From Nannochloropsis salina CCMP1776 (Eukaryota > Sar > Eustigmatophyceae > Eustigmatales > Monodopsidaceae), in NCBI GenBank assembly GCA_004565275.1, contig SDOX01000005.1, positions 542,051 through 606,050 on the forward strand: 64,000 bases of DNA, read 5' to 3'. The notes beneath the pieces are model-generated. The model saw only the letters and a program-made list of their open reading frames with translations. It was not told the DNA's origin and did not search any database. Positions 1 to 10,711 of the stretch are shown here, in pieces. Position 1 is the stretch's first letter. Each line of letters opens with the position of its first letter. The position numbers and the translations under genes are program-made.

Positions 1-107
1 TACAGGCTGACATTTGGGGATATTTCGTTTGCCTGGAACGGATCAAGTGGAAGGGATTGCGCGAGTGGGAGAGGAAAGCGAGGCAGGATTTGGAGCCCGA
101 AAGGTAA
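1..107 (+). CDS. 3' end of an unidentified gene (partial)
   Basis: The third frame is open from the left edge to a TAA at 105-107 and reads as ordinary protein sequence (begins QADIWGYFVCLERIK, ends QDLEPER). An alternative is that AG|GTAAAC at 103-108 is a splice donor: the frame would then continue from the TAG acceptor ending near 213 to a TGA at 307-309. That version would overlap the proposed start of the next gene at 296, so the simple TAA end is preferred. The gene body lies outside the window and the product is not recognised. Confidence 0.3.
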   Translation, partial: QADIWGYFVCLERIKWKGLREWERKARQDLEPER

Positions 108-295
108 ACGTTTGCACTCGCACATCCTCTGTTTTACTTTCGCACTGCGAAAATCCTAACAATCTTTTGCTGAATTTTTCGTGAGACTGACTCTACTGCC
201 ACTCATCTGTTGTAGGTGGGCCTGGAGCGGAGCCTTCATTTCTGGCGCCGCCGGTATCATATCAACGGTTGCTGCTCCTCCACCCCTCATCACCT

Positions 296-1930
296 ATGGC
301 GTGCACTGAAAGGGATGGTCGCAGAATGAGAAGACGAGTTGCAGGAAGTGGTGCAGTACTTCTTGCATATATGGTGGTAAGTTTCGATACTCTTATGAAG
401 CATTGTTTGGATGTGAAACGGAAAGTCGATTTTTTTTTGAAGTGCTATTAAGGCTGCCCATATACTTGGGGTGCGCCCTAGTAAGAAAGTGTTCAGCTTT
501 AAAGGATGTGGTGCGGAAGGTAGTTTGCTCAAAAACTCACGTGCATGTCATACGTTGTGCCACGTTTGTATCTTTTTCGAAATGGGTTCAAGTTAGCTCG
601 ACTTTAGATGGTCCAGAGTAGGGAAAGAGATGCAAAGGTAATTACTATCCATTTGAAGGCAAGACAGAGGGAGAGCACCAGTTGTGGCAAACATGGAAAA
701 AAAAGGCTTTGAAAAATGTCGTAGCATTATTAAGTACTGTTTTTGTTAAGGGTGCGGAAACAATTCAGATCATGGTGTTGTATGATAAACCGCTTACGCC
801 CATCTCCGCTTCATAATCTCCTTCCAACTCTTCTTTCACAGGGCATCAGCTCGGCCTTCATCCTTTCCCCGGCGAAATTCTCCGGCAGCAGTACCACTAC
901 TACTAGATGGAGCAATAGGAGAAGATGCATTGTCCCTACCCCCTCCACGTCCCCGACCTCTCTTCAGGCCTCAGCCTTCGAGAATTTAGGCATGCCCCCC
1001 ATTAGACCACGGGGTTCCAGAGACCAGAAGCTGGAGGAGGAAGCAGAAGAGAGCACCTTGGCTGGAGAAGCTGTGGAGGCTCCTCCTGTCCGGCCTGTCC
1101 CTGAGCTTATAACCATGAACGCCTTCGGCCTCCTGATCGAGCCGACGGACGAGGTGGGTCTTTTTTTCCGTGAGGTCTTTATGAAGCACTATGACTACAA
1201 GGTACGTCTGCCACGTCCCGAGCGCTTTACTGTCGCATTTGACAAAGCGTACGATGCTCGTCGGTCGGAGTACCCAAACTTCGGCGCGAAAGCGGGAATG
1301 AGTGCGGAGGAATGGTGGGCCCCGATCTTCTACAAGACCTTCCTGGATGTGGGCTTCCCCAAGGAGGACCTGGACGAGGTATTCGTGGGCGTGTTTGAAG
1401 AGTTATACTATGAGTCTCTGACGAGTGAATGGGCCTGGGAGACTGTGGACGACGTCTTGCCGATGATGGACAAGCTGCAGGAGTGGCGGATGCAGGGCGG
1501 GCCCAAGCTGGGCGTGATATGTGATTACGACGAGCGCCTCACCAAAATTTTGGAAAATTTGGACATATTGCATTACTTTGATGTTGTCGTCTCCTCGCGT
1601 GAGTCGGGCGCCGGTAAGCCGGATCCTCGTCCGTTCTTGCTGGCGATGGAGAAAGCAGGGGTGAAGGACCCTAAAAAGGTGATGCACCTGGGGCAAAACT
1701 TTGACCACGACGTGGTAGGGGCAGCGGCGGCGGGAATGGATTCCATGTGGGTTGTGATGCCATCATACGACTACCTAGAGCCGGATCAGGAGGCTCGGCA
1801 GGTGGAATTCACCAAAATTGGGGACTTGGAGGCAGTATTGACCATGTTCGACAAGAGTGATCCCGATCGTCTGATCAGCACCACGGACAAGAACAAAAAC
1901 AGACAGGGACACCTGCGCGTGCAGTACTGA
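296..1930 (+). CDS. Plastid-targeted HAD-like (HDHD3-type) protein, probably catalytically inactive
   Basis: Proposed exons are 296-376 and 842-1930 (GTAAGT donor, CACAG acceptor, phase 0), giving 389 residues. Exon 1 encodes a basic start and a hydrophobic stretch (GAVLLAYMV). The junction then gives GISSAFILSP, a signal peptide plus SAF site typical of ochrophyte plastid import. Residues from about 115 to 350 match the HDHD3-type haloacid dehalogenase fold: cap helices with WWAPIFYKTF, motif II VICDYDERL, motif III GKPDPRPF and motif IV HLGQNFDHD. The motif I nucleophile Asp appears replaced by Asn (TMNAFGLLIE, near residue 120), and the first Asp of motif IV (GDN in relatives) is Gln near residue 312. 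The fold therefore looks kept while phosphatase chemistry looks lost. A regulatory or binding role is inferred. A longer single-exon reading starting near 743 would lack the signal peptide. Confidence 0.8.
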
Positions 1931-2222
1931 AGAGATTATCTAATCAGACTGGAATGAAGAGAGGAGAAATAAAAGGAGGAAGAGGGAGAGTATGGTCATC
2001 GGGCTCTTTTCCGGTGACCTTGATGGGAAGGAGGGTGCATTGGAAGCGAGATTGCCAAATAGCACGGCTACTTTGGTAAAAGAGGTATTGAGCGGCAACA
2101 GGAATGTCGGTTTAACTTTTTTGACAACGATCTATATAGAAAAGAAAGACCGGAAGAATCAGCAAACAGGGACAGGTCATGCAAAAGGCAGCATGAGTCC
2201 TAGAACCATTTTGTTTTACTGT

Positions 2223-2783
2223 TCAAAAGGAGCGTGGTTCAGAGTGATTTACCGGTGCGCCCTCTGGAGATGTGGTAGGTGGCTTCCCGAGTCGCAGATT
2301 CTCGGCCGGTCCACTCTGACGGTACCGCGTGTCCCCCAACCCATTGCTGGGCTCAGGATGCAGCCCCCAGAAGCCCCCCCCCCGTTCATTTTGGCTAATG
2401 TTTGTGTTTTCTTTGGTTGCAAGGGCCTTCCGTCGCCGTCGAAATGCGTCTTCTGCCGCTTGCACCTCTGGGGGCACTACCCGCTGCAAGCCAGATACAA
2501 CGTGCTCCAGCGAATTGCGGGTCGCCGTTGCAGACCCAACAAAGCTGCCCAATGCGCTCGTCGCAAGCGCAATAAATACATGATGCTTTGAGCCTTGCCA
2601 CGTAATTGGCAAAAAACGTTTCAGCAAAGGAAATCCTCCTGCTCCTAACAACAGACCAAATCCCAGACCCCGGAGACTCCCCGCCAAAACATCGATGCGA
2701 ACCCGAGCAGCTTTCTTAAGCGTCTCCTTAGAAGGACGGTCGTCCTCGCTGGAACCTGAACCACGTATAGGCAGTCGATTCAT
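2223..2783 (-). CDS. Small protein with two predicted membrane helices, unknown function
   Basis: A single-exon frame of 186 residues starts at an ATG at 2783. After a charged N-terminus (residues 1-28) come two hydrophobic segments, roughly residues 33-57 (LAGSLRGLGFGLLLGAGG) and 69-90 (HHVFIALATSALGSFVG). A basic, likely helical stretch (AAEDAFRRRRKAL) and a Gly/Pro-rich tail follow. This hairpin-plus-tail layout recalls small organelle membrane proteins, but I recognise no family. It lies tail-to-tail with the HAD-like gene. A competing forward frame (1992-2591) has poor composition and was discounted. Confidence 0.6.
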   Translation of the reverse strand: MNRLPIRGSGSSEDDRPSKETLKKAARVRIDVLAGSLRGLGFGLLLGAGGFPLLKRFLPITWQGSKHHVFIALATSALGSFVGSATATRNSLEHVVSGLQRVVPPEVQAAEDAFRRRRKALATKENTNISQNERGGGFWGLHPEPSNGLGDTRYRQSGPAENLRLGKPPTTSPEGAPVNHSEPRSF

Positions 2784-3184
2784 CTGTGAAACTGTGGCAT
2801 GTGAAAAAGTTGTGGATGGGCTGAATAATATTCCCTCAGGAATGGGAGGGTTGACGGGGTGCTTGCTTGGTGAGGTGGGAGGTTAAATACTACCCTCGGG
2901 TAGCGGTTCGTTAATTATGGTCCTTGCATTTTGCGTTTACGAGTCTCGGACTTCATTGTGAAAATTCAAATATCTTGTATACATGTGTAGCAAGCCATGT
3001 GGCAGCGCATGTTGGGATTTATAATGAGATTTTGGCCCCAGTGCACATACCGGGATTTGCATCCGACGTTATTTGAAAAAACTAAAAAATAAAGAAGGAA
3101 ATCTTCTTTAAGGATTTAATGAACCGCGTGTATTACATTATACATATCCTACGTTTTTTTCGTAAAGTTTGTGATGCTAGCTAT
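2784..3184. other. Intergenic, 5' region of the two-helix gene and 3' region of DCP1
   Basis: About 400 bp with no supported gene. It becomes AT-rich toward 3060-3180. It should hold the promoter of the leftward gene starting at 2783 and the 3' UTR of DCP1. No distinct motif is called. Confidence 0.5.
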
Positions 3185-4472
3185 CTATTCAGTCCGTCGT
3201 CTCAAGTAAGCTCGATGCAGGGTCTCAAGAAAAGCATCCTCTTCAAGTAGTGCCAACAAAGCTTCCTTTAACTGCTGCTTTTCGAGACCCCTTGCTGGTG
3301 ATATGGTCCTTCCATTACCGCTATCACTGCATGTGGAATTACTGGTCGGCCTCACCATTCCTAGCGGGTTCAGTAAGGTCGAAACAATAGAGCCCTGCCC
3401 TGGACCACGACCTGACCCATTGGTACACGTGGGACGTCCAGTCTCTACAGCGGGTGCGGCATGGGCTGTTGCCACCTTCGGTCTCAAAAGCATATTCGTA
3501 ATAGCTGGCGGTGAGGCTGCCGCAGCACGCCTGGCCGGGCTGGTCGTTAGAGTGTCTGCTTTCCTGTCGAGCTCGGGGCGCGTGAGGGCGCTTCCACCAC
3601 CCAGGCTGGCGGCTTTGAGCAGCAAGTCCTCGATTGCTGTGTGCTTTTTTCGCTTGCTTATCTCGGCGCTTGAAATGGTCGTCCTGCTCTTCATTGCTTC
3701 CGTATTATCCACGCGCGACAGATCATTGAGGGTTGGGGCCGGCGGCAAGGCGGATCCAAGTAAGCTTTCTCGCTCCTGTGCCTGCCGCTGATCTTGCTGT
3801 TTCGGATCGACGGAAGAATGCAAGCGAAGAACTTTCCGCAAGCATCCCGCAATGTGCACTCGGTCCTTCTCACTGTGAAACCAGATGGCCAGGGTCTCCG
3901 CGTCTTTGTCTGACTCCGTGTGTCTGCGGTAGAGGAGGTAGGGACTCATGTCCTCGAAGGTGAAACTCGAGTCCAAGTCTTCTTCAAGATCCCCGCGTTT
4001 AACGCGATTAAGCACCACCAATCGAAAACGTACTCCGTAACTGCGCTTCACTACGAAAAGTGAGCCTTCGATCTAGAAATTGTTCAATGCACCACATAAG
4101 TCATACGTTGATGTGCGCGGCGTCAATGTCGCTATCGTAGCCGCAACCGCGCTCTATCTCCGATATTAGATGAAGAACTCAACATGACAATCATGCATGT
4201 GTAGGTTTACATTCAATTGATAGAGGTGTGTGTGGCATGTACAATATGAAAGAGAGCCGTTCCGTGACCATGCATTCACATGGTGTTCGCTTGAAACTCA
4301 CCTCTTTACGCTCCCACTGCTTGGTCGCGGGCGCAAAGACATAAATGACAACATGTGTCGCTGTTGCAAGTATCTCGGACACGGCATCGTCGCTTCGTTG
4401 AAGAATCAAGAGGTTAGCCGCCTGGACCTGTTGCGGAGTCCTCTTCACTAGGCCCCCGCTCTCCGTCGCCAT
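3185..4472 (-). CDS. DCP1: mRNA-decapping enzyme subunit DCP1
   Basis: DCP1 activates the decapping enzyme DCP2 in cytoplasmic 5'-3' mRNA decay. Proposed exons are 4302-4472 and 3185-4072 (GTGAGT donor, TAG acceptor, phase 0), 352 residues. The N-terminal EVH1-type fold is clear. After the start MATESGGLVKRT come a helix (NLLILQRSDDAVSEIL), the strand HVVIYVFAPATKQWERKE, then across the junction IEGSLFVVKRS, RLVVLNRVKRGDLEEDL, SPYLLYRRHT and AIWFHSEKDRVHIAG. These line up with the DCP1 patterns for EW/EGxLFVxxR, LLYRN and GIWFY. The C-terminal half is Ser/Thr/Pro-rich and ends in a short helix (KEALLALLEEDAFLETLHRAYL), resembling the trimerisation helix of animal and plant DCP1. An in-frame upstream Met at 4544 exists, but 4472 gives the usual length before the EVH1 domain. 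Confidence 0.88.
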
Positions 4473-4940
4473 GATCTCCTGTGCAAGGTCAATAACAAGA
4501 AAATCAGGGATGGATGCACATCGATAAGTCAGTGGTGGGCGCAACTCACACTCGTGCAGAGATGATACACGCCTCTGCTAGTTAGAGGGCAGAATCATAC
4601 TCTGTTCAGATTGTTGTGTTTCTCGTAGATCGAGAGGGCAAGAGCAGCCATATTTCACCCCCTTTAAAGTTTTGCACATAGCATTTCTATTGATTTCGCG
4701 CGGGTTGTCAATTCTGGTCGTGAAGGCAAGACGTGAAAAATCAGATCGTGCGCTTTTTGTGGGCGGCAGCTGCAAGAAATGGAGTGAAAGTGTGTTGAGC
4801 CACCCCTCACTGCATCGCGTGCATGGAACAAATGGCGAGGCTCGAGATACGCCTTCTTTGCTTCCTCATCTCAAGTCTTTCTCTTCTCGGTCGCGTACAT
4901 TCCACCCATGCATAGACACACATACGTGGAAAAGAAAACG
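4473..4940. other. Head-to-head promoter region between DCP1 and NUDC
   Basis: About 470 bp separate the proposed starts of DCP1 (leftward) and NUDC (rightward), so both promoters and 5' UTRs should lie here. Only short antisense frames are present and no clear core-promoter motif is called. Confidence 0.45.
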
Positions 4941-5918
4941 ATGGGGACGGAAGATGGCCGTTTTGATCCATTACTTTTAAACATTGCGCAGCAGTGCCAA
5001 GGCATCGATGGCCTTCTAGAGGTCTTCCTGTCCTTTTTGCGTCGCAAGACAGATTTCTACACGGGTGCCACGGCCAGTAAAGTTGAAGAAACAATTTTAG
5101 CTGCCGTGCGAAAGCAAATGGGAATGGCACAACGTACACAGCAGGAAGAACTTCGTACTCGTGAGGCAGAGGAGGCGCGACTTCAGGAACGAATGCGAAT
5201 GGCGAAATTGAAAGGAAAGGCGAACCAGAAAGCAAAAGATTCGAATGCAGTGACAATGGACGCAGCCACGTTGTCGCACACTTCACAAACGAACGTTGTT
5301 GAGCTAGGTGCTGATGGTAGTTTCGACGTCGCATCAACCGCGGCGACTAAGGAACCGAAGGAGGAGAAGCCCAAACTTGACGCAGATGGCGAGGAGGAAA
5401 AGGAAGAAGCTCCTCCTGGGAACGGTGGTGCCACGGATCGGTACGTTTGGACACAGCAACTGGCCGAAGTGGCGATCAACGTTCCAGTACCCGTAGGGAC
5501 GCGCTCGCGCGACCTGAGCGTTGACATAGGGAAGAAACGATTGCGAGTCGCCCTCAAAGGTGGGGCAACGCTGGTCGAAGGAGAACTATACAAGCCAATT
5601 AAGGTAGATGATTCATTTTGGACGCTAGAAGATGGGCGTGAAGTGGTGATTAGTTTGCAAAAAGAGAACGGGATGGAGTGGTGGAAATGCGCGATCGCAG
5701 GAGACCCGGAAATTGATACGAGCAAGGTTTCGCCTGAGAACTCGAAGCTAAGCGATTTAGATGCAGAGACGCGCCAGACAGTGGAAAAAATGATGTTTGA
5801 TCAGCGTCAGAAGCAGATGGGCCTGCCGACGTCAGATGAGCAGAAGAAAAGGGAGATGCTGGAGAAGTTCATGAAGCAGCATCCTGAAATGGATTTCAGC
5901 GGCGCGACCATTAAGTGA
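4941..5918 (+). CDS. NUDC: Nuclear migration / chaperone protein NudC
   Basis: NudC is a dynein- and HSP90-associated co-chaperone. From the ATG at 4941 the frame gives 325 residues with no intron. The start (MGTEDGRFDPLLLNIAQQ) followed by VFLSFLRRKTDFYTG is the conserved NudC N-terminal block. A basic, Glu-rich coiled-coil stretch (about 60-95) and an acidic linker follow. The CS/p23 domain (about 170-265) begins RYVWTQQLAEVAINVPVP and includes VALKGG, VEGELYKPIKVDDSFWTLEDG and the conserved EWWKCAIAGDPEIDTSKV. The C-terminal helix (TVEKMMFDQRQKQMGLPTSDE, then PEMDFSGATIK) also matches the family. An in-frame ATG 33 bp upstream (4908) is less likely because the family start aligns with 4941. 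Confidence 0.95.
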   Translation: MGTEDGRFDPLLLNIAQQCQGIDGLLEVFLSFLRRKTDFYTGATASKVEETILAAVRKQMGMAQRTQQEELRTREAEEARLQERMRMAKLKGKANQKAKDSNAVTMDAATLSHTSQTNVVELGADGSFDVASTAATKEPKEEKPKLDADGEEEKEEAPPGNGGATDRYVWTQQLAEVAINVPVPVGTRSRDLSVDIGKKRLRVALKGGATLVEGELYKPIKVDDSFWTLEDGREVVISLQKENGMEWWKCAIAGDPEIDTSKVSPENSKLSDLDAETRQTVEKMMFDQRQKQMGLPTSDEQKKREMLEKFMKQHPEMDFSGATIK

Positions 5919-6130
5919 GAGAGGATGACAGTCAGAAGTGCCTTTCATAGAGGTATGGACGAGTCAAGAGAAGAAGTCATCTGGGCGTTCACATTTGCTT
6001 CGATTCTTTTTCTTGATATGCAACGACCGTGATGGCGTTCAAGTTCTCGGTTTACAATTCCCTGTCAGGGGCCTGACCTTCTGACACCCCCAGACTACTG
6101 CGGTCTTGGCAGAGTATCGCGCATCAAAAA

Positions 6131-6962
6131 TCAGTTTCCTTGGTCGACCAGGACCTCGTGTCCGTCTACGTCAATGGTCTGTGGGGCCAGGTCGCTTTCC
6201 TTCGCCATCAGTTTCTCCGCCATGTCTGGGGGGGAGACATTGGGTGTGACAATGTCAGCCCCCATGAGGCCATGCGCTTGGAAAACCACGACGAAAGCCC
6301 GCTCTGGCTCGTATGAGATGACACGGTCGAGGATTTGTTGCAAGTCCTGCCGCTCTGCCTGGGCAGGTCCGTCCTTTGCTGCCTCCCCACTCTCCATCCA
6401 TCGAGCAAGGCTCACGTACATACTCGGCACACCACTCACGCGATCGACCTCGCTGAGCGTCTTTCCCTCCTGGTCCATATCCTGGTCTTCGTACTTGGCC
6501 AGAATCGCTCCTCGACCTTCTGCCTGATAACCCCGCCAGCTCATTGCACACAAATGGGCACCGTTTCGCTGTAATTTGTAGAGAATTTTGTGTCCAATGT
6601 ACTCCGTGATTTTTGAGCAGAACTTTACAGCGCCACGGCTTGTCATTGAGCGACTCTTTGTATCCACATTCCTCTCCTTGAGCACTCTCGTATCTCCCCC
6701 ACATTTGCCTTACCTTGACGTAAGCTAGATACTCCGCTTCCCAGCGCTTTTGTCGATTCAAACGCTCAGCTTCGCCTTCTTGTGGAGGTAGCTCTCCATA
6801 GCGCAGATTGAATTGTGGTGTTGAGGAGGTCCCAGTAGCACGCAGTACTTGCTGTTCAAGTGCAGTCGTCGAAGGTGGCAAGGAAGCTCTCGGAAGCAGA
6901 AAAGCGTGAGCGGTGTGAACTGCCAACAAAACGATGCAAACCTTCTGTATTAGCGCCATCAT
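6131..6962 (-). CDS. Plastid-type targeted protein of unknown function
   Basis: Proposed exons are 6714-6962 and 6131-6568 (GTAAGG donor, TTACAG acceptor, phase 0), 228 residues. The N-terminus (MMALIQKVCIVLLAVHTAHA, then FLLPRAS) is a signal peptide with an AHAF site, as in bipartite plastid presequences. The mature part has a charged helix (ERLNRQKRWEAEYLAYVK), a central block CAMSWRGYQAEGRGAILAKY, and a helical region ending AFVVVFQAHGLMGADIVTP. No family is recognised. It lies head-to-head with the CysRS gene, 335 bp away, which also carries a signal-peptide exon. Confidence 0.7.
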
Positions 6963-7297
6963 GCTCTTGTTGATCTACATTGGTAAATGATGGTGTGCAC
7001 GTAAGTTGATGCGCTTTAAGGCTATATAATGCCCCTAAGAGGCAGGAATCGCCTCCCCCTCCGCTCAATCGACGTCGCGCACTTCAACAAGCAATGCGCA
7101 TCGAGTTAGGGGAAAAGTTCCAAGACCTTAGACGATCATTACGATAGCTCACAGCTTCTACGGCACCTACACACAGGAAAGGAGATTAGAGGACTGTTGC
7201 TAATCCAGCGCACGAGTTTCCCGCGCATTGAACGACGATGCCATGCGGACCAAGTCTTGTGGTGGGGCTGAGTCGCCATGAGCCTCCCCGCCGCCTG
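6963..7297. promoter_or_regulatory. Shared upstream region of the plastid-type gene and CysRS
   Basis: This 335 bp spacer separates two divergent genes. A TATA-like run (GCTATATAATGC) lies near 7021-7030, about 60 bp from the leftward start and about 270 bp from the rightward one, so it fits the leftward gene better. No other element is called. Confidence 0.35.
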
Positions 7298-9394
7298 ATG
7301 CCTTGGTCTATCTTGATTATCATCTGCTTGGTCGCCCATATAGAAATTGTTCATGGATTTGTACCTCCTTCAAAACGGCCATCATCGACTCAAATAGGAC
7401 GCTGCCTTAGGTACGACTTCTGTGATGTTTCTGTCGTAGATATCAGAAGATAATTGTAGCTGGGGGCGGCTCGGCTTGACTCGATCTTGATGCTTGCCCA
7501 TATATGGACTATATCCTCAGGCAGGCTCGATTGCGTACAGCCTTCAGCATGAGCTCCATTTCTACATCCGGTTCTACCACAAGATCAAGAAATTTTTTGA
7601 CAAATGATATTCCTTTTCAGCTTTATAACACGGCTTCTCGGAAAAAAGAGCCCTTCAAGACCGGTACGTCGTATAGATTCCTCATCACGCATATGTTCCC
7701 TGACACCCCATTAACAAGCACCCCACACATCTACATCTGTGCAGGACAACCGGGCAAGGTTTCATTCTACAGCTGTGGGCCTACCATATACGATTTCGCG
7801 CACATCGGGAACTTCAGGGCATTTCTGACGTACGACGTCTTGAAACGCTGGCTCCTGTATTCGGGCTACGACGTCGAGCACGTTTGCAATCTAACGGACG
7901 TGGATGACAAGATCATCAAGCGCATGGCTCGCGACGGGCTGTCCCTCCCGGAACTCACCGATAAGTTCGCGCGGATTTTCTTCGAGGACTTGCAGGCATT
8001 AAACGTGCTACCGGCCAGCCACTACCCGCGAGCCACGGAGCACATCCAGGACATCGTCAGCATGGTGCAGGCGCTGGTCGACCGGTGAGTGGGGAGGGAC
8101 CTAAGGGACGGAGGGCTGGCCTTGTTTGACAAGCTGCCTCATCGTGATCTCTGCGTGCAAAGCGGTCGGTCTGGAACTGGTGGGAGGCCGGCGTCTTTGA
8201 GGGGCACCCCCCCCCTTAATGTGTTGCATATCCTCTCGGGAACAAAGTGCAATGATGTTTCTCTCTCTTACCATCAGCGGCTACGCGTACGAGAGTCAAG
8301 GCTCCTTCTATTTCCGTGTCAGCCGGTTTCCGAGCTACGGAAGCCTCGCGAAGCTGGACTTCAGCGGCATGGAGATGGGCGCCGCCAAGGGGGGAGGGAT
8401 CAGCGACGCGGACGAGTACGTGGCAGACAAAGGGGACGCGAAAGATTTCGCGCTCTGGAAGGCCTACAAGGCAGAGGACGGGCCCGTCTTTTGGGAGACG
8501 GCTTTGGGAAAAGGCCGCCCAGGGTGGCACATTGAATGTAGCGCCATGGCGCGCCGCTTCCTGGGCCCCACGGTGGATTTGCACGCCGGTGGCGTTGACT
8601 TGGTCTTTCCCCACCACGAGAACGAAATTGCTCAGTCGGAGGGAGCGAGCGGCGAGCGCTTTTGTCGGTGCTGGGTGCACAACGGCTTTGTGAATGTGGA
8701 GAACGAAAAGATGTCGAAGAGCAAGGGCAACTTCTTGACCCTGCGGGGAAGCTTGGAGACGGGCCTGGACGTGCGGGCTTTCCGGTATTTGGTCGTCACG
8801 TCGCAATATCGGATGCCACTCAATTTCAACACCGAGGGGCTGGCGGGGGCGCGGAAGACGATTCTGCGCTTGGACAAGGTCAAATTGGCTTTGACGCAGG
8901 TCGCGCGGGAAGGGAAGGGGGCGGAGGAAGGGGGGGAGATAGAGGAGGAGATGCAGGGGGTAATTGACAGGGCTGTGGCTGGATTTGAGGCTGGCATGGC
9001 GGATGATTTGAACACGCCGCGGGCAGCGGCAGCGCTTTTCACTCTGGTGAAAGCCACAGAGAAAGCTCTGAAAGGAGATTCGCCCAGGCTCAGACCGTCC
9101 GGAGCTCGCCTCGTGCTTGCCACTTTGGAGCAGATGGACGCAGTCTTGGGGATATTCTACGAGCCACCGCTCATGGAAGGGGAGAGGGAGGGAGGGAGGG
9201 AGGAGGGGGTGCCGGTTGTCGTGGAGCTTGCCGACGTGCCGAAGGAAGCTCAGGAATTGGTGATGAGGCGGGCAGAGGCGAAGGAGAAGAGAGAGTGGGC
9301 ACTGGCGGATGAAAGTCGGGATCTGCTTCGGTCTCGGTTCGGCCTCATTCTGAAAGACAAGAAAGGCGGGGCGGTCGAGATAGTGAGGGAGTGA
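7298..9394 (+). CDS. CARS: Cysteinyl-tRNA synthetase with plastid-type presequence
   Basis: The enzyme charges tRNA-Cys. Proposed exons are 7298-7410, 7521-7663, 7745-8084 and 8278-9394, with phases 2, 1 and 2 all consistent, giving 570 residues. Exon 1 encodes MPWSILIIICLVAHIEIVHG followed by FVPPSK, a signal peptide with a GF site. The catalytic core is complete: FYSCGPTIYDFAHIGNFRAF (zinc Cys and the HIGH-type motif), GRPGWHIECSAMARRF, VFPHHENEIAQSE (zinc His/Glu) and KMSKSKGNF. The bacterial-type length suggests an organellar enzyme. A Met at the start of exon 2 (SMSSISTSG) could start a second form without the presequence. Exon 4 carries a GGGA-repeat run near 9180-9207 that encodes a Glu/Gly-rich loop. 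Confidence 0.93.
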
Positions 9395-10711
9395 GGGGGG
9401 GGATAGAAGGTCGTGAAGCAATGACCTGCATGAGTCATGATGAAACCGAATGCGGGAGACCTCCGTGACGTGTGTTTACGCCCGCATGGCACCAAACAAA
9501 TAATAAAGTACGCATGTTCAGATGTTGCGGGAATCTATCAGACGTTTGATTCCAACCCCTTCGTCTGCTAGGGCGCTCTTGTTGTTATCCTGGTATTGCT
9601 TTTTCTTTCCTTTCTCTTTCTCTCCCTGACCCTTGCCGAAAAGGCGCACAACTTGCATTGCCTCCCAAACGATTCAGAGATGTGAGACCGTCTTCTCCGC
9701 GAAGACAACCTCCGCCTCCCATGCTCGCTTACATGCACGCGTGGACCTGCTTGAACATTTCTCCCTTGTCGCCAGTTCGCAATCGGCATCCTGCATCGTT
9801 TCCTCGTCTCCAACCTCCACCCCCCTGCCCTGTCCGTCAGGGTCTCCGGTCTTCTTCTCTCCTCCGACCCGCTTATCCTCAGGCCACCCCCCGGCCGCAA
9901 CCCCAAACCTCCCCCGCCTCCCCATCTTTGGCGCCCGCCCCACCCCACACACCAAAAACCCTCTCTCGACCATTCTGGCCTTCACCGAGGAGGAGTGGGA
10001 GGACTATGCCGGCACACGCTCCATGCAAAAATCAGGTCCCTTACCCCACCTGCCCGCCCTTCCACAACTCGCCTCCACGACATCGTAGTCGCGCGCGAGG
10101 ATAAGTACATCCTCCCTCCAAGCTCCCCCGCTGCCCGCAAATGCATCACAAATTTTCCCTCTGCCCCAATGGCTGCACAGCTCATACTTTTCATACCTTG
10201 CTCCTTCGACCGCTCAGTCCAGTGCATCATGACAAAAAATGCGGGCAAGCGGGAAAAGTGAAGGGCCCCATGGGAAGTCACAGGGACCGTACGCCCCTCC
10301 CTCCCTTATTCCTCCACTTCCGCTCTTTTCGCCCTCTTGTGTCCTTTAGAGAGCTCCCACACTTCTGTGGCAGCATCTTTGATCAATGTCCTCCGTCTGT
10401 TTCATTTATGGTGGCTTGTGTCATAGCCCTCACTCCAGCCGCTCCCTCCTGCTTCATCCTCCTGCTTCACCTTCTGCTGCTTATGCTTTCATGCCCTGAC
10501 GGTGCATCCACTCTCCCTCCTGGCTCGGCCCCTCCAGCCCTATTTCCATCTTCCCCGTGCACCTCCCGTGCCTCCCTTGTTTCAAACTCCACGTCTCGCC
10601 CGCCCCTCTGGCCTTCCTCTACCCGTCCACATCCTGACAAAGCGAGCCAACTCCGTCCCCTGACCCATCTCCGCGGGCCCCCTGCTTCTCCGTGGACCCC
10701 CCCCACCCCCC
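9395..10711. other. Unresolved 1.3 kb spacer with weak coding signal
   Basis: The forward strand is very pyrimidine-rich. Two frames look partly protein-like: one near 9633-10088 containing ILAFTEEEWEDYAGTRSMQK and another near 9995-10261 containing LHDIVVAREDKYILPPSS. No good splice pair joins them and neither matches a family I know. The stretch could hold a small spliced gene or the long 3' region of the leftward CCCH gene. Confidence 0.3.

Noticed and set aside
1992-2591. Forward open frame of 199 codons
   Set aside because: Composition is poor and the reverse strand carries a better supported two-helix protein.
8216-9421. Long reverse-strand open frame (401 codons)
   Set aside because: It is antisense to the CysRS core, whose motifs are unmistakable; the frame is a GC-codon shadow.
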